NCBI GenBank assembly: GCA_021812845.1
Contig: JAKAML010000023.1
Location: 1 to 10,008, forward strand
DNA from: Pseudomonadota bacterium
GTDB lineage: Bacteria > Pseudomonadota > Alphaproteobacteria > Rhizobiales > Hyphomicrobiaceae
Length of the DNA stretch: 10,008 bases
Direction: 5' to 3'
Part shown: piece after piece, positions 6,058 through 10,008 of the stretch
Numbering within the stretch: the stretch's first letter is position 1
How the letters are laid out: the number at the start of each line of letters is the position of its first letter
Notes under the pieces: generated by a model
Told to the model about the DNA's origin: nothing
The model's database searches: none
What the model saw: the letters and a program-made list of their open reading frames with translations, nothing else
Translations under genes and position numbers: made by a program

Positions 6058-8532
6058 ATGAACGCCGGGCCGACACTCCTGCCGCGGACGGTTGCCTCGC
6101 AACTGTACCTCGCGTGCGCCCTGGCCGGCCTCGCGGCGCTGTCGATCGCCACCTCGAGCCTGCATTTCACCCATCGCACCGGCGTCGTCGTCGAGAAGTT
6201 CCATTCCGAGGCGATGCCGGGCCTGATGATCGCCGCCGACCTCGCGCTGCTGGTCGAGCGCCACCGGCGCATCGTCGAGACGGCGCCTGTGTCCATGGAC
6301 CGGCAGGAGATCGACCGCGACCGGCAGCAGTCCGAGAGCATCCTGGAGCGGATCGAGGAGCTCGTGGGCGTGCAGCAGGCGGAGGAGCTCGACTTCATAC
6401 GCTCCGAGTTGCCCGATCTGAGGGAGCGCAGCCGCAAGGTGCTGTTCCTAGCCGCCAACTACGCCCAGCAGCGTTCGATGGACGAGGCCGACTCCTATTC
6501 GAGCACGGCGCGCCGGGTCGATGCCGCCATCGGCGCCTACCGCGCGGCCCGCCTCGCCGCCGCCGAGCAGGACGTGACCGAGATCAGGTCCGGCGGTCGG
6601 GTGCTGATGATGTGGGTGATCGCGGCCCTGGTGGCGATCGGCATCGTGCTGCCTGCAGCCGTGCTGCTGATGCGCGGGACGGTGCTGCGCCTGCGCCGCA
6701 TCACGCGCGCCATGTTCCGCCTCACCCGCAACGAGACCGACCTCGGCGCTCTGCCGTCCTCCGATCTCGACGAGGTCGGCGACATGGCGCGCGCGGTGAC
6801 GGTGTTCCGCGACAATGCCGTACAGCTCAATCAGCAGCGGGCGGCGCTCGTCGCGCTCAACCAGCGCCTCGACATCGCGCTCGCCAACATGTCGCACGGG
6901 CTGTCGATGTTCGACGCCGAGCGGCGGCTGGTGGTGAGCAACGGCCGCTACGCGGCGATCTACGATCTGCCGCCCGGGCTCCTCGCCCCCGGAACGTGCT
7001 TCGCCGAGATCGTGACCCACTACTGCAAGACCGGCGACGGCCCGTCGCGTGCCGAGCTGGTCGCCTGGTGCGAGGACTTCGCCGATCGCATCGCCGCCAG
7101 CGGCGGCTTCACGGAGACGCGCCGCCTGCTCGACGGGCGGCTGATCGCCATCACCTACCGGCCGATCGAGGGCGGCGGCTGGGTCGACGTCCACGAGGAC
7201 ATCACCGAGAAGCGGAAGGCCGAGGAGCGGATCGCGCGCCTCGCCTGCGAGGACACGCTGACTGGAATCGGCAACCGCCACGCCTTCCGCGAGAAGATCC
7301 GCGAGAAGATCACGGCGCGGCACGACGAGCCGTTCGCCATCCACTGGATCGACCTCGACCGCTTCAAGGAGGTCAACGACGTGCACGGCCATCCGGCCGG
7401 CGACGCGCTGCTCGTGGCGGTGGCCGAGCGCATCCAGGCGGCCGTCCGCTCGACGGATTTCGTGGCCCGGCTCGGCGGCGACGAGTTCGCCGTGATCCAG
7501 TGCCAGGCGCCGTCGTGGACGGAGGCCGAGCCGCTGGCGATGCGCCTCGTCGAGGTGATCGGCGCCAGCTACATGATCGACGGCCATGCCTTGAGCATCG
7601 GTGCCAGCATCGGCGTCGCCCTGTCGGCCGATCTCGTCGCGGAGGATCCCGAGGTGCTGCTGCATAACGCCGACGTGGCGCTCTACGAGGCCAAGGCGGC
7701 GGGGCGCGGCACCCACGTCCTGTTCCGGTCGGAGATCGAGAAGCAGATCCGCGACCGCCGCCGGCTCGAGCACGAACTGAGGGGCGCGCTGGTGGGCGGC
7801 GAGTTCGAGCTGCAGTACCAGCCGATCATCGATATCGCCAGCCGGGAGGTGTGCTGCTGCGAGGCGCTGCTGCGCTGGCAGCACCCGGTCCGCGGTCCGG
7901 TTTCGCCGGCCGTATTCATCCCGCTCCTCGAGGAGCTGGGTCTGATCTCCGAGGTCGGCGCCTGGGTGCTCGATCGCGCCTGCGCCGAAGCCGCCGGCTG
8001 GCCGGCCGGGGTCGGCGTCGCCGTCAACCTGTCGGCCTCCCAGTTCAATACGGCCGAGTTGCTGGAGGCCACGGAGCAGGCGCTGGCCCGGTCCGGCCTG
8101 GAGCCGGGGCGGCTCGAACTCGAGGTGACGGAGTCGCTGCTGCTCAAGGATCGCACCGAGACCCACGCGGCGCTGCACAAGCTGCGCGACCTCGGGGTCG
8201 GGATCGCCCTCGACGATTTCGGCACCGGCTATGCCTCGCTGAGCTACCTGCGGAGCTTCCCGTTCGACAAGATCAAGATCGACCAGACCTTCGTGCGCGA
8301 GCTGCCGGAGCGGCCGGAATGCCTGGCCATCGTCACGGCGGTCTGCGACATGGCGCGTTCGCTCGACATGCGTACTGTCGCCGAGGGTGTCGAGACGGCC
8401 GAGCACATGGCCTGGGTGGAGCGCGCGGGCTGCAACGAGTTGCAGGGCTACCACTTCAGCCGGCCGGTGTCGGCGACGGAGATCCTGGACGTGATCGCCC
8501 ACTGCGGCCGGCGGCTGCACAAAGCGGCGTGA
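6058..8532 (+). CDS. Membrane-bound PAS-GGDEF-EAL bifunctional c-di-GMP enzyme
   Basis: This 824-aa protein has TM1 at about 12-33, a mostly helical periplasmic region at about 36-178, TM2 at about 182-206, and a HAMP-like linker (about 207-256). A PAS domain follows at about 264-386 (ALANMSHGLSMFDAERRLVV, typical of PAS_7). The GGDEF domain (about 395-555) has the intact GGDEF at 473-477 and an inhibitory I-site R464-S-T-D467 exactly five residues before it. The EAL domain (about 567-815) keeps EAL at 602-604, NLSASQF, VTES, DDFGTGYASLSYL (D719, D720), K740-I-D and EGVET (E776). Both cyclase and phosphodiesterase activities are therefore possible. It follows the binding-protein gene by 7 nt. 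The nearest GGAG is 13 nt upstream, inside that gene, which suggests translational coupling. The periplasmic loop is a plausible docking site for the upstream binding protein. Confidence 0.93.
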   Translation: MNAGPTLLPRTVASQLYLACALAGLAALSIATSSLHFTHRTGVVVEKFHSEAMPGLMIAADLALLVERHRRIVETAPVSMDRQEIDRDRQQSESILERIEELVGVQQAEELDFIRSELPDLRERSRKVLFLAANYAQQRSMDEADSYSSTARRVDAAIGAYRAARLAAAEQDVTEIRSGGRVLMMWVIAALVAIGIVLPAAVLLMRGTVLRLRRITRAMFRLTRNETDLGALPSSDLDEVGDMARAVTVFRDNAVQLNQQRAALVALNQRLDIALANMSHGLSMFDAERRLVVSNGRYAAIYDLPPGLLAPGTCFAEIVTHYCKTGDGPSRAELVAWCEDFADRIAASGGFTETRRLLDGRLIAITYRPIEGGGWVDVHEDITEKRKAEERIARLACEDTLTGIGNRHAFREKIREKITARHDEPFAIHWIDLDRFKEVNDVHGHPAGDALLVAVAERIQAAVRSTDFVARLGGDEFAVIQCQAPSWTEAEPLAMRLVEVIGASYMIDGHALSIGASIGVALSADLVAEDPEVLLHNADVALYEAKAAGRGTHVLFRSEIEKQIRDRRRLEHELRGALVGGEFELQYQPIIDIASREVCCCEALLRWQHPVRGPVSPAVFIPLLEELGLISEVGAWVLDRACAEAAGWPAGVGVAVNLSASQFNTAELLEATEQALARSGLEPGRLELEVTESLLLKDRTETHAALHKLRDLGVGIALDDFGTGYASLSYLRSFPFDKIKIDQTFVRELPERPECLAIVTAVCDMARSLDMRTVAEGVETAEHMAWVERAGCNELQGYHFSRPVSATEILDVIAHCGRRLHKAA

Positions 8533-8744
8533 GCCGGCCGAAGCCCGCCGGGGCGCCGGGCCGGCCTCGAGGCGGGCGGCGCGCGGGTCGGACGCCGCTC
8601 GAAAGGGTCCCATGGCGAGTATCGCCGGGCAGGGTGCTCCGCCGCCGGTCGGCGGGACCATGCGCGCGCTGACGGTATCCGCCGCGAGCGTATCCTGCAC
8701 CCATTTCAGGCAATTGCCGGCGCCGTCAGCGACGTCCGTCTGAC

Positions 8745-8773
8745 TTGGAAAGGGTCGTGCGCTTCACTATAGT
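8745..8773 (+). promoter_or_regulatory. Sigma-70-like promoter upstream of the BON-domain gene
   Basis: TTGGAA (8745-8750) and TATAGT (8768-8773) are separated by exactly 17 bp, with CTATAGT standing out in GC-rich DNA. This is the best promoter match in the window. Transcription would start near 8780 and leave a leader of about 230 nt before the ATG at 9010. The match is by eye only. Confidence 0.5.
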
Positions 8774-8778
8774 GCCAC

Positions 8779-8834
8779 CGGGACGGGGTGGGTGCAGTGC
8801 CGGCCGCCATTGCGGCGAGGGTCGGGACGGGGTG
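8779..8834 (+). repeat. 12-bp direct repeat pair at the presumed transcript start
   Basis: CGGGACGGGGTG occurs at 8779-8790 and again at 8823-8834, a 44-bp period (about four helical turns). The copies lie just downstream of the -10 box at 8768-8773, so they could be regulator sites on one face of the DNA. Chance in G-rich sequence is the alternative. Confidence 0.35.
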
Positions 8835-9009
8835 TGCCCATGGCATCGCCCGCAGGCGACGGGGTCCACGCGCCGGTGCAGGAATGCCCGGGACGGCGGT
8901 GGTCGTGCCACGAGTGTGGCGTTCTCCAGCGCCGGGCGGAGCGATCACGCGCCGGTCCGTCGGACAGACGGACGCGCGGGACGAGGCGAGTGGGGAGCGT
9001 AGATCGCAT

Positions 9010-10008
9010 ATGAAGTGCAATCCGTCACGTTGGCTGTGGGGCCTGCTGCCCATCGCGGTCTGGTCCTGGGTCACGGTTCTCGCCGAGCACGAGCGCATCG
9101 AGGCCGATCTCCGGCAGCGCGCCGCCGACGCGCTCCGCGGATCGGGACTGTCGTGGGCGCAGCCGGGGTTCTCCGGCCGCGACGGCGTGCTGAGTGGCCG
9201 CGCGCTCGACGAATCCGAGCCCGGCAAGGCCGCCGAGATCTCGCGCAAGGTGTGGGGCGTGCGGGTCGTCGACGACCGGTCGGAGCTCGTTGAGAAAGTC
9301 GAAACCTACCTCTGGTCGGCGGAGATGACGGGCGGCAAGCTGGTGCTGGCGGGCTATGTGCCGAGCGAGGAATTGCGTGCCGAGGTGCTGCGCGCGGCGG
9401 CGGCGAGCTTCCCCAAGGCGCCGCTGAGCGACACCATGAAGGTCGCGCGCGGAGCCCCGTCGCGCGAGGTCTGGCTGAACGGCGTCGGCTACGCCATGAG
9501 CCAGCTGGCCGGGTTGAAGCGCGGCTCGGTCGAGCTGAGCGGGACGGCGCTGTCGGTATCCGGCGAGGCGGCGGACTTCCCGTCCTACAAGGGCATCAAG
9601 AAGGCGCTGCAGAAGCTGCCGCAGGGCGTGAAGCTCGTCAGCGACAAGGTGACGCCGCCGATCGTCGATCCGTTCGTCTGGACGGCGCAGCTCGCCGCGA
9701 GCCAGCTCGCGCTCTCGGGCTACGTTCCGAGCGAGAAGCTGCGCGAGGATCTGTTCGCCCAGGTCAAGAAGAGCTTCCCCAAGGTCGCCATCGTCGATCG
9801 CATGGAGATCGCGGACGGGGCGCCCGAAGGCTGGGCGACGACGGTGGTGTCGAGCCTCGCCGGTCTCGCGCAACTTCAGGACGGGCGCGTCGACATGTCC
9901 GGCCGCGCGGTCAAGCTCAGCGGCCAGGCCGCCACCGAGGCGATCGCCGAGACGGCGCGCGGACTGTATCGCAAGGACGTGCCGAAGCCCTTCAAGTTGA
10001 CCGACGAC
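9010..10008 (+). CDS. BON-domain membrane-anchored envelope protein, OmpA-family type (3' end cut off)
   Basis: The frame from ATG 9010 is open to the window edge and gives 333 residues without a stop. GGGGAG at 8992-8997 lies 12 nt upstream, a rather long gap. Residues 8-25 (WLWGLLPIAVWSWVTVLA) form one membrane anchor after a basic start. Residues about 28-97 look like a BON domain, including LSWAQPGFSGRDGVLSGRAL. Two homologous units follow, about 98-217 and 220-333. They share W-(T/S)-A-(E/Q), LVLAGYVPSEELR / LALSGYVPSEKLR, SFPK, a GAP motif, and V-E/D-L/M-SG followed by V/LSG(E/Q)A. Proteins with this N-terminus in alphaproteobacteria, as I recall, often end in an OmpA peptidoglycan-binding domain; that part would lie outside the window and is not seen. 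Likely role: envelope structure or stress. Confidence 0.82.
   Translation, partial: MKCNPSRWLWGLLPIAVWSWVTVLAEHERIEADLRQRAADALRGSGLSWAQPGFSGRDGVLSGRALDESEPGKAAEISRKVWGVRVVDDRSELVEKVETYLWSAEMTGGKLVLAGYVPSEELRAEVLRAAAASFPKAPLSDTMKVARGAPSREVWLNGVGYAMSQLAGLKRGSVELSGTALSVSGEAADFPSYKGIKKALQKLPQGVKLVSDKVTPPIVDPFVWTAQLAASQLALSGYVPSEKLREDLFAQVKKSFPKVAIVDRMEIADGAPEGWATTVVSSLAGLAQLQDGRVDMSGRAVKLSGQAATEAIAETARGLYRKDVPKPFKLTDD

Larger units (their letters stand above)
8533..9009. other. 477-bp intergenic region with promoter and GC-rich dyads
   Basis: Directly after the GGDEF-EAL stop, GCCGGCC at 8533-8539 can pair with GGCCGGC at 8559-8565, and GCCCGCC at 8543-8549 can pair with GGCGGGC at 8571-8577. 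The two stems interlock and are mutually exclusive. GCCTCGAGGC at 8564-8573 is a perfect palindrome. These could slow or end transcription, but there is no T-run. Further on lie a good promoter (8745-8773) and a 12-bp direct repeat. A 57-codon frame from ATG 8840 ends in a TGA overlapping the ATG of the next gene, but its composition is not persuasive. Confidence 0.55.

Noticed and set aside
6448..8700. Minus-strand open frame of 750 codons opposite the GGDEF-EAL gene
   Set aside because: Same shadow effect; the + frame carries intact GGDEF and EAL motifs.
9025..9873. Minus-strand frame of 282 codons opposite the last gene
   Set aside because: Arg/Ala/His-rich shadow; the + strand frame from 9010 has a membrane anchor, a BON-like domain and an internal protein repeat.

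Overview
The window is very GC-rich (about 70% by eye, with strongly GC-biased third codon positions). It carries five credible protein genes: four on the + strand and one small candidate on the - strand. The overall style suggests an alphaproteobacterium, probably from the Rhizobiales/Rhodospirillales side. The clues are the GC content, a GGDEF-EAL protein with a PAS_7-like domain, and a terminal BON-domain envelope protein that begins MKCNPSRWLWGL. I recognise that last family from memory; no search was run. No rRNA, tRNA, CRISPR array or intact insertion sequence was seen.

Layout: positions 1-694 are non-coding. They hold a short dyad (11-37), a perfect 15-bp inverted repeat (45-59/83-97), an AT-rich patch (about 262-312) and a tandem array of a 14-bp unit (445-550). 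Next comes one very large gene (695-4810, 1371 aa) with a remarkable domain chain: three N-terminal membrane segments, two rhodanese domains, a YidC/Oxa1-like membrane core, a PEP-synthase-type ATP-grasp domain, a helical middle domain and a C-terminal swivelling phospho-histidine domain. Predicted topology puts the rhodaneses outside and the phosphotransferase inside the cytoplasm. This gene is the most unusual item in the window.

A tiny possible membrane-protein ORF (4826-4927, - strand) converges on the end of the large gene. A two-gene operon follows. Its first gene (5184-6050) encodes a secreted PstS-like substrate-binding protein. Its second, starting 7 nt later (6058-8532), encodes a two-TM PAS-GGDEF-EAL protein with both c-di-GMP motifs intact. 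The pairing suggests a periplasmic binding protein that feeds ligand information to a c-di-GMP enzyme, as in the NspS/MbaA pair of Vibrio cholerae.

After a 477-bp gap with a good sigma-70-like promoter (8745-8773), the last gene (9010 to the window end) encodes the N-terminal part of a membrane-anchored BON-domain protein. Its following region is an internal duplication of about 115 residues per copy. The gene is cut by the window edge.
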